Positions 1-11,839 are shown, numbered from the stretch's first letter. The stretch: 64,000 nt of DNA from Bidens hawaiensis (GCA_021521415.1 JAIQDT010009048.1:1-64000); one strand, 5' to 3'. Notes: generated by a model from the letters alone, not told the origin. Made by a program: numbers and translations.

Positions 1-1219
1 ATAGGGGGACCAAAGTTGAAAGTGGAAAAATGTTGACGACTAATACTAAAAATTATTTTGTGACATATTTGTAAACTATGAAAAGTGTAGGGACCAAAAG
101 TAAAAAAATGAAAGTTAGATAAAAACGAATATTACATGTACAAAATTTGAATGCATAATGTACAATAAATTATTGTATACTTCATCCATTTTTATTATTA
201 TATAAATTGACTCACTCAAATAACAAGGATGATTATAAACATTTTTTTTTTTTAAATTGCATCTAGTGTTGATTTTAGTGATCCTTATTAAAAGATTACA
301 GAATAGACGATCCTAATCTAAGGTACAAAGCTCAACTTTATAACCAAATTTAAAGAAATTATCACAATTATATTACACTTTTTAAAAGGTGCAATTTAAA
401 CAGGCTATAATCGATAATTATAATAATCTTGTTTTAATTAAAGTATGTGTAACGGATGATGGCCCGGAGGGCTACCATCATGTCAAGTGACCAATTAATG
501 CCGCCATCATCACCCACACCATCATCAACTAGGGGTGCCAAGGGCATCTCCGCCAAGCCCTTAACGGGATATAAGATGGGGCCACCAGTAGTTTAACATA
601 AGTGGTGAAAGGCTATATTAGCAGTTGAGATGGTAGACACACATTTATTTCTTAGCTTATCGGAGAGAAACTAGTTCATAAAGAAAATATAAGGTAGGAA
701 ACCTTTGTTTGTGTTTGAGTGTTAATTCATGAGTCATATTGAGGATATACATTAATTTAAACTTTTTAAGCCAAGCCTCTATTGCACATATGAAGAGGCG
801 AGTAGACGAAATGGAGAAGAGTTTACCAACCACCTTGACTTCTTATTTATAAACTCGTCTAAAGTTTGTTCGTCAAGTTTCTCACAACAATTTCATTTCA
901 ATCACACTACTTCGAGTAATGATATGTTTCAGTCACCTTATCTCAATTTTACCATTTCTTTTTCTCTATTTTACGCAAGTTTTGCAAAGAATGACAAAAT
1001 GGTAACAGTTAGTAGTAGCTGAGATTTTTGTTTCCAAACTTTTAAAATGCAAAGAAATTTTTTTAATCACAGTTGCCTTTAAAAGAATTTAATTGTGAAT
1101 TTTTTATCTATAATTTAAGTACAAAATAACTATACTATAAAAAAATTGTTTTTTTAACTTAATAATGTTATATTCAAAACTAAAGAAAAAGAATTGCTCG
1201 ATTTGGTGTCATATTTTTG
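1..1219. other. AT-rich intergenic DNA with one short hairpin
   Basis: No convincing exon on either strand. The only structured point is an inverted repeat at 456-481 (ATGATGG...CCATCAT around a GC-rich loop), followed by ATC-rich sequence. Open frames here are short and of low complexity. Confidence 0.5.
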
Positions 1220-1235
1220 TTATATATATATATAT

Positions 1236-1277
<42 letters not shown>
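1220..1277. repeat. (TA)n microsatellite
   Basis: Nearly uninterrupted TA dinucleotides, broken once by GATA. Confidence 0.95.
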
Positions 1278-1281
<4 letters not shown>

Positions 1282-1384
1282 TTATGTCGGTTTATAGATA
1301 AAAATAAACATCTTTTATTGGTATATTCAAAATAATATAAATCTTTATATATTAAAAGGTATAAAAGAACATATATAAGTATAA

Positions 1385-1412
1385 CTAGTTTTTATGCCCC
1401 GTATTACGAGGG
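1385..1412 (-). mobile_element. Helitron-like 3' terminus
   Basis: Read on the minus strand, a short hairpin (CCC-CGTA / TACG-GGG, 1397-1412) is followed about 8 bases later by CTAG and then a T. That is the Helitron 3'-end arrangement (hairpin, short spacer, CTRR, insertion between A and T). The body would extend rightwards to an undetermined 5' TC end. Three or four similar termini occur in this window. Confidence 0.5.
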
Positions 1413-1953
1413 TTGTTTTATGTTATTTGTTTATAATATTTATTTATTTTATTGTATAAAGTTAATAATATACTTATGGTTTGATGATAAAATTGTTTCA
1501 CAAATAAATAGATGTTATAACCCGTTTAAAAGCTATATGTGTTTGGTGAGACACAAGACCCGTTTATTTTTTATTATAAATTGTTTTTTAATTATAAATA
1601 ATATATATATATTTAAATAAATCATATATTAATTTTAGTATATCCCTACTTTATAGGATTTATTATATCATATATTTGTTGAGATTAGTTTTTAATTTAA
1701 TGAGATGTTATAACCCGTTTAAGAAATATATGGGTTTTGATAAGACCCATACCCGTGAATTCGGGTCAAATGCATGAGAAGTCTCCATTAAAAAATTAAG
1801 CAAATCTGGTGACTCCAAAAAAAGGGGAGCGACCACATCACGACATATAAGATTTTTACGTTTTCGTGTATATATTATAGATAGATTAGTTATATTAATA
1901 TAATATTAAAAAAAACAAGAATCTAACACGTCGTTGACCATGTGTTTGGATAC

Positions 1954-2066
1954 CTAACGTATCTTTGACGATGTGTTAGGAAGCCTAACGCATCATTAAC
2001 GATGTGGTTTACGAACACATCGTCAAAGATGCGTTAGATTTCTTAACACATCGTCAAAGATGAGTT
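1954..2066. repeat. Cluster of inverted and direct repeats, about 24 bp
   Basis: One arm at 1954-1979 is largely complementary to the arm at 2015-2037, and a third near-copy lies at 2044-2066. The shared core reads ACACATCGTCAAAGATG, or its complement. The transcript could fold into a long hairpin. The family is not recognised. Confidence 0.7.
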
Positions 2067-2079
2067 AAAGGAGGAAAAT

Positions 2080-3338
2080 TTTTAAAATTCTAAAATTTGG
2101 GAGACAAAAGTGGTTACTCTTTTCAAGTTTTCAAAGTAGGTTAATTTTGAGAATTTTTTTTAATTAATGATACATAACATAGTCACTCTTTTTAGCTTTA
2201 TAATTCTTTTTTATAAAATCAAAACACAAAGACATAGATATAATTTAAAATATATTTATATATTTTCTTAATTTGTAATAGTATGATACTATAAATAGTT
2301 CTGACTACGTATATGGTTAAAAAGATCTTATTGATTCGATTCAAACGAATCTCATATTAAACTACAATCACACTTGTATTCTCTTTAAATTATATCTTAA
2401 AATAACATTTTATTCGACATAAATAACAGAGAAAACAAAATTTCTTTAAAAAAAATTCCATTAATATATAATTCAAGTCGTAAATAATACACAATTTATT
2501 TTAGAGGTAACTTTAACTAATTTGGATAACTGACGAGTAACTGGTCATCAATTATCTCCATTCTCCGAACATCAAAGGCCACATCAGAAGAAAACCAACC
2601 AAAATAAGAAAACTCCATGATCCGTAGCCCCCGTCATATTTAAATAATTATATATTTAAAGAAAAATATATATACATAAAGGATGTCCCATAGTCAAATG
2701 ATTATAAGAAAAAGAGAATTTGGATTCATTAACCCGTACCGTCGTTTGTCTATGTTGAAATCGTTAGGTAGCATGAGAAGCTTTACGTTAACACGTGCTG
2801 GGGTCCAACCGGCACACGCTCGCTCGCGAGCCGCACACGCGCAAGCCGACAGCTAACGGATTGGCTTCATTGAGTATTCTATTGCGGCGGCTTAGCACGG
2901 CTCCCCACGAGCCCAGTTGTGTTGATTTCAGGGCCCACCAATCCTATCATTACATTTTAAGATTTGTTTTATTGTTTATTTAATTCATAAACACACGCTA
3001 TGTTATGACACTTACGTCTTACAAACGCATATTTATTTTATGTTCATAGATTAGTGTTAAATGTTTATTTTAATAATTATAAACTGGGTTTGAAAAATTG
3101 TTAAATTGACATTTTATTTTCTTTTCTCAAAAAGCCTTCAATCAGTCTATTAGACAATGAACTATCAAGCCATAAATCTGTTTTGTGGCTAAAACTAGGG
3201 TGTTAACCAATCTTGTGGTGTTTAAGCTTGTAAAATTACTAAACTTTTGCATAAAACAACCAATGAATGGAAACCAGGTATTTGTAAATTGTATTGATCA
3301 CTCAATTCAAAAAATTTTAACTAACGTTATGCATACAA
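2080..3338. other. Intergenic DNA, no gene seen
   Basis: AT-rich with a short GC-richer patch at about 2790-2945. The frames through that patch are short and match no family I recognise. Confidence 0.5.
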
Positions 3339-3460
3339 CTACCAGAAATACAAAAACACACTTGTATCTTTTGATTAAAACTTAACATAAGAAGGAATTG
3401 TAACTATATATCACTCTCTTATATTTCTCATTAGATATGTAAAACACTATACAAAAATAT
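3339..3460. repeat. 122-bp host segment, left copy of a duplication bracketing an LTR element
   Basis: Identical by eye to 6968-7089 over the full 122 bases. The left copy ends exactly where the left LTR begins. The right copy begins at the end of the right LTR, overlapping it by CTAC. Confidence 0.9.
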
Positions 3461-3867
3461 TGTCAAAACACGAAATGAAATCTGACCTGATCCATGACGA
3501 TGTTTCGACGGTTTTTTTGAGATGAACGAACCACGTCTTGATCTTCTTCTTCAGCTGCTTGAGACCTGCAATGGTTTTTCGGGGGTGTGGAGGTGACTGC
3601 TAAGAAATCCTGAGGATCTCTTGTTTACAGACACAAAAAAATGGTGGTGGCTCTTATTGAGCATGACCCCTTAATAGGAGGTGGAGACCTCCTTATATAG
3701 AGAGTCTCATGGCCACCATCATGGTACCCTAATGGGCCTAGCCCAGTTAGGGTTACCTCCACAAAACTCCCTCAGCCCAATAACATTGTATTAGTCCATG
3801 TAATAAAATAAGCCAAACATAATAGATTTAGGGTCGTAGAACCGGGTTTTAGTACCATACCCCTACA
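3461..3867 (-). repeat. LTR, left copy (3' LTR of the minus-strand element)
   Basis: Starts TGTCAAAACACG and ends CCATACCCCTACA on +, giving the canonical TG...CA ends. It repeats at 6566-6970 with very few changes. Confidence 0.9.
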
Positions 3868-3881
3868 AGCCCCCCAAGTCC
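3866..3881 (-). promoter_or_regulatory. Polypurine tract of the LARD-like element
   Basis: The minus strand reads GGACTTGGGGGGCTTG directly before the LTR. The position and purine content fit a plus-strand priming site. Confidence 0.65.
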
Positions 3882-4084
3882 AGCGTTGCTCCTGGGCGCG
3901 CAAGCGTCTAGGTGGAGCGGCTGGACTTTATAAGGTGTGAGGCGGTTTTTTCCCTTTTCTTTGGCCTTGTCTTTATTGTCTTTTGAGTTTTGGGAGTTTT
4001 CCCCATGATGGTGACATGTTGAGGTCCTTATGATAATGATGGTGCCCTGTCATAAAATAAGATATAGAACGCATCATAGTAATA

Positions 4085-5330
4085 ATGAAGCTTGCGCGCG
4101 AGGCGACTTATGAGCTGTAAGAAAAATGAAGCCTTGCGCGCGTGGCGACTTACGAGCTATAATAATAATAACAGCTTGCGCGCGAGGCGTCTTATGAGCT
4201 GTATGAATAATAACAGCTTGCGCGCGAGGCGTCTTATGAGTTGTATGAATAATAAAGCTTGCGCGCGTGGCGTCTTACGAGCTATAAGAATAATAGCAGC
4301 TTGCGCGCGAGGCGTCTTATGAGCTGTATGAATAATAAAAGCTTGCGCGTGAGGCGTCTTACGAAGCTATAAGAATAATAGCAGCTTGCGCGCGAGGCGT
4401 CTTATGAGTTGTATGAATAATAAAGCTTGCGCGCGTGGCGTCTTACGAGCTATAAGAATAATACGCAGCTTGCGCGCGAGGCGTCTTATGAGCTGTGTGA
4501 ATAATAAAAGCTTGCGCGCGAGGCGTCTTACGAGCTATAAGAATAATAACAGCTTGCGCGCGAGGCGTCTTATGAGCTGTAATAATAGTGGAGCCTGCGC
4601 GTGAGGCGGCTTACGAGCTATAAGAATAATAACAGCTTGCGCGTGAGGCGACTTACGAGCTATAATAATAGAGCTTGCGCGAGAGGCGTCTTACGAGCTT
4701 AAAGAATAATAGCAGCTTGCGCGCGAGGCGTCTTATGAGCTGTAATAATAGAGCTTGCGCGAGAGGCGTCTTACGAGCTATAAGAATAATAGCAGCTTGC
4801 GCGCGAGGTGTCTTATGAGCTATAATAATAATGGAACTTGCGCGAGTTGCGGCTTACGAGCTAAAAGAATAATAAAGCTTGCGCGCGAGGCGTCTTACGA
4901 GCTAAAAGAATAATAACAGCTTGCGCGAGAGGCGTCTTATGAGCTGTATGAATAATAACAGCTTGCGCACGTGGCGTCTTACGAGCTATAAGAATAATAA
5001 CAGCTTGCGAGCGAGGCGTCTTATGAGCTGTATGAATAATAACAGCTTGCGCGCGAGGCGTCTTATGAGCTGTATGAATAATAAAGCTTGCGCGCGAGGC
5101 GTCTTACGAGCAATAAGAATAATAGCAGCTTGCGCGCGAGGCGTCTTACGGGCTACAAGAATAATAACAGCTTGCGCGCGAGGCGTCTTATGAGCTGTAA
5201 TAATAATAAAAGCTTGCGCGCGAGGCGTCTTACGAGCTCTAAGAATAATAACAGCTTGCGCGCGAGGCGTCTTATGAGCTGTAATAATAATGAAGCTTGC
5301 GCGTGAGGCGACTTACGAGCTACTTTATGT
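4085..5330. repeat. Tandem array A, 42-bp unit, about 30 copies, inside the LARD-like element
   Basis: The unit begins AGCTTGCGCGCGAGGCGTCT and continues with a TATGAGCTGTATGAATAATA-type second half. Copies vary by single bases and by the length of the AATAATA spacer. The first half is CpG-rich and partly alternating GC; the second is AT-rich. The period is a multiple of three, so several frames stay open and give spurious repetitive peptides. Nothing suggests a coding role. Confidence 0.95.
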
Positions 5331-5500
5331 CCCGCGCCACGCGCTGATGTTGCATGCGCGTGCGCGTAGACTTTGGTTTTGTGTTATGCGCCACGCGCAG
5401 ATGTTGCATGCGCGTGCGCGTAGACTTTGATATGTGTGAGCATGTGACGCGTAAGCATGTGTAATATGCGTGAGCATATGTGATGCGTGAGCATGTGGTA
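5330..5500. repeat. Short GC-rich duplications between arrays A and B
   Basis: Two copies of a roughly 56-bp segment centred on GATGTTGCATGCGCGTGCGC, then short TGAGCATGTG-type repeats. These link the two arrays. Confidence 0.75.
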
Positions 5501-6063
5501 TGAGGATTCCCAACCCTTAAGTTTGGCGCGTGTCCATATGGGATATTATGAGGATTCCCATCCTTTAAGTTTGGCGCGTAGCCATATGGGATATTATGAG
5601 GATTCCCAACCTTGAAGTTTTGGCGCGTAGCCATATGGGATATTATGAGGATTCCCAACCTTGAAGTTTGGCGCGTGGCCATATGGGATATTATGAGGAT
5701 TCCCAACCTTGAAGTTCGGCGCGTGGCCATATGGGATATTATGAGGATTCCCAACCTTGAAGTTCGGCGCGTAGCCATATGGGATATTATGAGGATTCCC
5801 AACCTTTAAGTTTGGCGCGTAGCCATAAGGGATATTATGAGGATTCCCAACCTTGAAGTTTGGCGCGTAGCCATACGGGATATTATGAGGATTCCCAACC
5901 TTGAAGTTTGGCGCGTGGCCATATGGGATATTATGAGGATTCCCAACCTTGAAGTTCGGCGCGTGGCCATATGGGATATTATGAGGATTCCCAACCTTTA
6001 AGTTTGGCGCGAAGCCATATGGGATATTATGAGGATTCCCAACCATGAAGTTTGGCGCGTGGC
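5501..6063. repeat. Tandem array B, 48-bp unit, about 11-12 copies
   Basis: The unit begins ATGAGGATTCCCAACCTTGA and ends GCCATATGGGATATT, with a GGCGCG centre. Copies differ by few bases. As in array A, the period is a multiple of three and keeps frames open on both strands. Confidence 0.95.
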
Positions 6064-6546
6064 CTGATGCGCGCATGCACGGCGATGGAGTAGTGACTCG
6101 TGAATGCGCGTGCATGGCGGAGGTCTCTTGCGCAAAACCCAGACGGTGGTTTCCGCGGCGGCACATGCACGGCTGCGGAGTGAGAATCCGCGGGCGCGCG
6201 TACATGGCGGCGGAAGTCTGGTAATTTCTGGATCTGCAATTTTAGAGTCAGACCTGCAACTTTAGACCTAAAATCCAGGTCTGTAATCTAGATCTAGATC
6301 TGTAAATCAGATCTAGGTAGATCTGAAGCTCGGAGCAGATTTAAAACCATCACAGATCCGGAGACCTGATCATTCGAATTAGGCTGTTTCTTTTTGCACA
6401 GATCTGGAAGCCTCTTTTAGATCTATGGATCTTTTTGAGCTTGAATAGAACAAGCCTTGAAGCCTTTCTCTGTAAACTTCCAGATCTGGGTTTTTCCTGG
6501 GAGAGATCTGACAGCCGAGATGAAGATCGAAGGGTAGTTCGTTGCC
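6064..6546 (-). other. Leader-side interior of the LARD-like element
   Basis: Between PBS and array B lie GCGCGTGCATGGCGG-type short duplications (6065-6215) and a stretch rich in AGATCTAGATCTG (6280-6420). No gag motif is visible in any frame. Confidence 0.6.
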
Positions 6547-6564
6547 GTCCCACGGATGGCGCCA
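6547..6564 (-). promoter_or_regulatory. Primer binding site of the LARD-like element
   Basis: The minus strand reads TGGCGCCATCCGTGGGA one base inside the LTR. TGGCGCC-type sites are typical of plant Ty3/gypsy elements. The tRNA species was not determined. Confidence 0.75.
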
Positions 6565-6565
6565 A

Positions 6566-6970
6566 TGTCAAAACACGAAATGAAATCTGACCTGATCCAT
6601 GACGATGTTTCGACGGTTTTTTGAGATGAACGAACCACGTCTTGATCTTCTTCTTCAGCTGCTTGAGACCTGCAATGGTTTTTCGGGGGTGTGGAGGTGA
6701 CTGCTAAGAAATCCTGAGGATCTCTTGTTTACAGACACAAAAAAGTGGTGGTGGCTCTTATTGAGCATGACCCCTTAATAAGGAGGTGGAGACCTCCTTA
6801 TATAGAGAGTCTCATGGCCACCATCATGGTACCCTAATGGGCCTAGCCCAGTTAGGGTTACCTCCACAAAACCCACTCAGCCCAATAACATTGTATTAGT
6901 CCATGTAATAAAATAAGCCAAACATAATAGATTTAGGGTCGTAGAACCGGGTTTTAGTACCATACCCCTA
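6566..6970 (-). repeat. LTR, right copy (5' LTR of the minus-strand element)
   Basis: Near-identical to 3461-3867. It ends CCCCTAC and then runs directly into the duplicated host segment (CTACCAGAAATAC), so the terminal CA is lost. Confidence 0.9.
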
Positions 6971-7089
6971 CCAGAAATACAAAAACACACTTGTATCTTT
7001 TGATTAAAACTTAACATAAGAAGGAATTGTAACTATATATCACTCTCTTATATTTCTCATTAGATATGTAAAACACTATACAAAAATAT
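6968..7089. repeat. 122-bp host segment, right copy
   Basis: Identical to 3339-3460, then continues into unique DNA (ATTATGTAATTC). It overlaps the LTR end by the CTAC shared between LTR and host. Confidence 0.9.
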
Positions 7090-7544
7090 ATTATGTAATT
7101 CTCTGTTGGTAAGAGGTAAGAAAATAGCGTAGTAGACGATTACAAGTTACGTATACGGACATTACTTTCTATTATAATATATATTATTATTAAACTATTA
7201 ATTACTCAATTTTTGTGTAAAAACCACACCAATTTTTTTTTATATAATAACCTACATGTTAACTAAAAAAATGAACACACATTTATGTTTAATATTTTTC
7301 TTGATTTTTTTGATATATTTTACTAAAAATTAAGTTATATTTAAAATAAAGCCCTAAGACTAGCCTGATTTCGACCGAACAACATTGACACCAACATCAG
7401 AACTAGTACCCGTGTTTGTTTTATAATTTCCTGTCAATGTGTTGACCCCACAACTTTATTTTTAAAAATTTTATCTTTCATTTGTTACAAAGTAACAATT
7501 CAACAAGGGTAGAAGGATAAAAGGTACAGAGTCAGACACTCAAT

Positions 7545-7562
7545 ACTCTCTTTATATATATA
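7545..7562 (+). promoter_or_regulatory. Probable NRAMP core promoter (TATA box)
   Basis: TTTATATATATAG at 7551-7562 lies about 120 bp before the start codon and is followed by a pyrimidine-rich leader, as expected for a plant core promoter. The transcription start is inferred at about 7590. Confidence 0.5.
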
Positions 7563-7681
7563 GTCCCCACATCTTTACCAATAAAAAAGAATCTCCATTC
7601 TCCACATACACCACACCGTTAACCCAAATATCTATCATCCCATCTTTTATTCATTCCCAAACTACCCCTCCGGCAACCACC

Positions 7682-10343
7682 ATGTCTTCCGACCCGTTAT
7701 TACTCCCCACCGAAACCGCCTACGACCCCACCGAAAAAGTCCACATAATCGGACTAGATGACGTCACCCCCGACGACGCCGCGCCGCCCTTCTCCTGGCG
7801 CAAGCTGTGGCTCTTCACCGGACCCGGGTTCTTAATGAGCATCGCGTTCTTGGATCCTGGTAACTTGGAAGGTGATCTTCAGGCGGGTGCGATTGCGGGT
7901 TATTCGTTGCTGTGGCTGCTGTTGTGGGCCACGGCTATTGGGCTGCTGGTGCAGCTTCTGTCGGCTCGGCTGGGTGTAGCCACTGGGAGACACTTGGCTG
8001 AGCTGTGTAGGGAGGAGTATCCCAATTGGGCAGGCAAGCTGTTGTGGATCATGGCTGAGCTGGCTTTAATCGGAGCCGATATTCAAGAGGTTATTGGGAG
8101 TGCCATTGCTCTTAAGATTTTGACCAATGGGTTTTTGCCTCTTTGGGCTGGTGTTCTTATCACTGCTTTTGATTGGTAAATATTTTTTTAATTCTTTTGT
8201 AATATTAATTGGTTGGTAGTTAAATTTATACTCTAATTTGGTTAATAAAGATTATATTTAGGGTTCTTGTTTCAGGGATTTTCTTTAAATCTAATCTTTA
8301 AAATATAATATCTAGATATTTATTATTAATTTTTGGTTTTGGGGTTTAGTCAAAATTGAATCTTTAACATTATTATTAGGATCAATTTTCATGTTCTTGT
8401 TCTTGATCCTGCAATAAAGATGTGTTTAAATGTTTAATACAAGCATTCTGATTTCAGTTTTATTTTTCTGTATCAGTGATTTTCTAAAGTTTAAATTTTT
8501 AAATATATAATATTTTAATATTTCTCAAATTGGTTTTGGGTTTTAGTCAAAAATTGAATATTCTACATTTTTTTGGATCAAGATTCATGTTCTTGTTATT
8601 GTTATTAGTTATGCAATAAAGATTGGTACTTTATCTTGGTTTGTTTCAGTAAGTTGTCAAATTCTCTGTTTTGGGACTCTGTTTTGAATGCATAATCTTA
8701 TCTGATATGTTTTGATGTTATTTACAGTTTCATCTTTCTGTTTCTTGAAAACTATGGTGTGAGGAAATTAGAGGCCCTTTTTGCATTTCTTATCACGGTT
8801 ATGGCAATTTCATTCGCATGGATGTTTGGTGAAACCAAACCCAATGCTAAAGAGCTTCTTGTTGGTACGACATCGAGCATTTGCTTTCGCTGTTCTAATT
8901 TCACAAAAGAATAAAAATTAAATCTTTTTTTTGTTTTTGTTTTAAAGGTCTTGTGGTTCCAAAACTCAACTCAAGAACAATCCAACAAGCGGTGGGAGTT
9001 GTCGGATGCATTATAATGCCACACAACGTGTTCCTACATTCTGCATTGGTCCAGTCACGAGAAGTTGACCCGAGAAAACCAGGCCGGGTTCGTGAAGCTC
9101 TAAGATACTACTCAATCGAATCCACTATAGCACTTGTGGTCTCGTTTATTATCAATCTCTTTGTAACAACTGTTTTCGCAAAGGCGTTTTTTGGAACTGC
9201 GATTGCTGATACGATCGGGCTCGGGAACGCAGGCCAGTATCTTGAACAGAAATTTGGTGGCGGGTTGGTACCGATTTTGTATATTTGGGCTGTTGGGTTA
9301 TTGGCAGCTGGACAGAGTAGTACGATTACTGGTACTTATGCAGGCCAGTTTATTATGGGTGGTTTTCTTGATTTGAGATTGAAGAAGTGGGCCCGGGCCT
9401 TGATTACACGAAGCTGTGCAATCGTGCCCACGCTGATTGTGGCATTAATATTTGATAGTTCAGAGGACACGTTGGATGTGTTAAACGAGTGGCTGAATGT
9501 GCTTCAATCGATTCAGATCCCGTTTGCTCTCATTCCGTTGTTGTGTTTGGTGGCTAAAGAGGATTTGATGGGTGTCTTCGCTATTGGTCGGGTTCTAAAG
9601 GTGCGATCTTTTATGTTCCACGCAACTTTTTGGCTATTAGTCTATAACCAAGTTTTGGGCTGGCATATCTAATCCGTTTAAAAATGGGTCTTGTTTGGGT
9701 TGACCCGTTTAGTTACACCCATCAGCCCGTTTAGTAAAACAGGCTTAGCCGTCAACCAGCTTAGTTAAACAGGTCAACTCGTCAACCTGTTTAGTTAAAC
9801 AGGCCGACCTCAAACCGCTTAGTCAAACAGGTCGACCCGTCAACCCGTTTTAACCCATTTTTCTACAATCCATCAAACCGATTAACACGTTTACAACTAG
9901 ATTACTACCCACCAGCCGTATGGCATGCTTAGATAAATGGGTTAAGCAGGTCATGTTCGGGTTACATGAATTTAAGTGTGCGCGGGCTAAGGTTGACGTT
10001 TCTGTCACAAATAAAGTTACATTCAACCTACAAACCCACAACCTGTTAACCCAACACGATTAACACCTGAATAATCACACACATGATAATAAAATGTACT
10101 GTTTCTTATAATATTTCTTGCTAAATCTTGCAGACAGTCTCGTGGCTTGTGGCTGCTTTGGTGATAGCAATAAACGGGTACTTGTTACAACAGTTTATTG
10201 CTGAAGAAATAAGTGGGGTCGCCTTAACTTCTATACTAGGCGTTTTCACGGTTGCATATGTCGCATTCGTAGTATATCTTATCTGGCGGGGCATCACGGT
10301 TTCCACCTTTGGTTTCTATAAACTGAGAAACCAAGCGGCATAA
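7682..10343 (+). CDS. NRAMP-family divalent metal transporter (NRAMP2/3/4 type), 4 exons
   Basis: Exons 7682-8175, 8728-8864, 8948-9600 and 10134-10343 join in frame into 498 codons including the stop, normal for plant NRAMPs. All introns are GT-AG. Visible family marks are DPGN in TM1 (residues 58-61), MPH in TM6 (234-236), and the conserved transport motif [19 protein letters not shown] (about 331-349). DPGN and MPH residues coordinate the metal in this family, which co-transports Fe2+, Mn2+ and other divalent ions with protons. Sequence and the four-exon layout resemble plant NRAMP2/3/4 more than NRAMP1/6. The N-terminus carries LLL within its first ten residues; in vacuolar family members N-terminal dileucine motifs direct tonoplast targeting, so a tonoplast or endomembrane site is an inference. 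The start is the first ATG after the TATA box, in a good CCACCATG context. No break was found. Confidence 0.95.
8255..8645 (+). repeat. Degenerate tandem duplication inside NRAMP intron 1
   Basis: Two copies of about 200 bp share a TTTTGG-GGGTTTTAGTCAAA...TTCATGTTCTTGTT...GCAATAAAGAT pattern (near 8330-8425 and 8530-8625). They explain part of the 552-bp intron length. Confidence 0.65.
9690..9865 (+). repeat. Minisatellite in NRAMP intron 3
   Basis: Four to five diverged copies of a unit of about 36 bp built on CCCGTTTAGTTAAACAGGTC followed by GACCCGTCAA. It sits just after the donor at 9601 and is self-complementary in part (GTTTAGTTAAAC). The rest of the intron to 10133 is unremarkable. 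Confidence 0.8.
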
Positions 10344-11839
10344 TGAGGAAGAAGAATAGTGTGATATCTTTTAGTCCTAGGAGCCCAAAATCTTGAATAT
10401 TAGGAGACATAATGACCATTTGTAGATGTAATATCAATGAGCCTTCATTAAAATGGCCGGTTTACAAGATTGTTGTCGGTTCGATTATGTAATATTATGT
10501 ATTTGCAAGGTTGGATGGATGACACAATTGTATTAATCTGGATTTCGATTCATGTTAAGTAAAATGTTAGTTGCAAGTAAGGGAATAAAAAGGATGGGAG
10601 GTGATTTGTACACAAATAATAAAATCAGTCGAGTATGTTATGACGTTATTGTGTCCTCTATTATGTAAAGCGTGTGTATGGTGTTAGGTGTACAAATCAC
10701 TTACGTATTTGCTTCTTTGCATTTTCGAGTTATGAGTTATAAAACTTGCAAACTTGTTAGTTTTTTTCTTATGAAATTTTGTCCTCTAATGAGTTACTCA
10801 TAGTTGAAAAGAAAACAAGAAGCATAGTCAAAGCTGTTGACTTGCGTTTGCTATGTGCCCTATTAACACAGATTCAATCCCGGTATTCATATTAACCTGG
10901 TAATCTATCGGCTTTACTATAATTAGTGTCATTTTCGCCTCTAGGTTTGATTAGTTATACAACTTTAGTATAATTCTTTTTACTGTTGGACATGTTTTTG
11001 TGTTTTTTTGTTTTGTGCTTAGATAGTAGCCTTGTATGTTGGGCTTTGTTTGGTTTTGTTTAGGGCTATGTTCCTTTGGTTTGAGGTCCTTCAATTTCTA
11101 TATTTAGAGCATTTTCATCTTATTTAGTATCTCTAAATTTAAAATTATACTAAAATATACTATATTTTTAATATGTTTTTCAATTAAATAATATTTTTTT
11201 ATACCATTATAATTATCAGTTCTCTTTCCTTCACTTACAACCACTTTCAAAATATATTAAAAAATTATAGGAAGTGATCAGTAACTTTTCAAATTATACA
11301 GAAAAATCACTATGTTTTCTAAAATATAAAAACTCTTTACTTACAAGACTCTAAATCACTTTCTAAATTATAAAAACAGCCCCACACATATAATAGTCTG
11401 CTAATTAACAATTAACAATTAACAAATTATTTATACACAAATTCATTATTTCCGGCCAACTTTCTTTTCGGCTTAAAATTTTTAAGCTCAAATGACAAAA
11501 ACTGAAAATGTCAAAACCAAACCGAAACAAAAAATCGAAAACTAACGGTTTCAAATCTCCACAAAACTAAAGTTTTGGTTTTTAAATTTGGTTTTGGCTC
11601 AACACTGCACCAAACCACAAAATGAACTAAGAAAATAAATGATCAAAGGGGATGTAAAGAATAGTTATATTATGTTGGGTTTGTTGGCTAAAGATCGGTT
11701 TAAGATAGCGTTTGATTAACTTAAAAAAAACTCTTAATAATTATCAAACATCTTAATGGCAAATTTTGATCACTTAAAAAACCTCATAATAATTTCATCA
11801 AACAAACCTTGTCGTTTGATTCAAAGAAACCTCTTGGCC
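10344..11839. other. NRAMP 3' flank and intergenic DNA
   Basis: 3' UTR-like sequence at first, with AATAAA at 10584 as one possible polyadenylation signal. AT-rich DNA with no recognisable exon follows. 11700-11820 holds loosely self-complementary AT-rich sequence that may be an old MITE. Confidence 0.45.

Larger units (their letters stand above)
3461..6970 (-). mobile_element. Non-autonomous LTR retrotransposon (LARD-like), element on minus strand
   Basis: Two LTRs of about 407 bp (3461-3867 and 6566-6970) enclose about 2.7 kb with no gag or pol. Orientation follows from the primer sites read on the minus strand. The PBS begins TGGCGCC at 6564 beside the right-hand LTR, and a purine run (CTTGGGGGGCTTG) abuts the left-hand LTR. 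A TGGCGCC primer site is typical of Ty3/gypsy lineages such as Tat and Athila. Only a handful of differences separate the LTRs, including T-run lengths and one base near 6754, so the insertion is recent. The interior is mostly two tandem arrays plus AGATCT-rich leader sequence. The terminal CA of the right LTR is missing, and no 5-bp TSD is present because of the 122-bp duplication. Confidence 0.85.

Noticed and set aside
4092..5306. Several + strand frames encoding repetitive Arg/Leu/Asn peptides
   Set aside because: They are products of the 42-bp array, whose period is a multiple of three; no conserved protein or promoter is seen.
5320..6239. Minus-strand frames of 60-200 codons with repeated GNPHNIPYG peptides
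   Set aside because: Translation of the 48-bp array; all frames stay open for the same reason.
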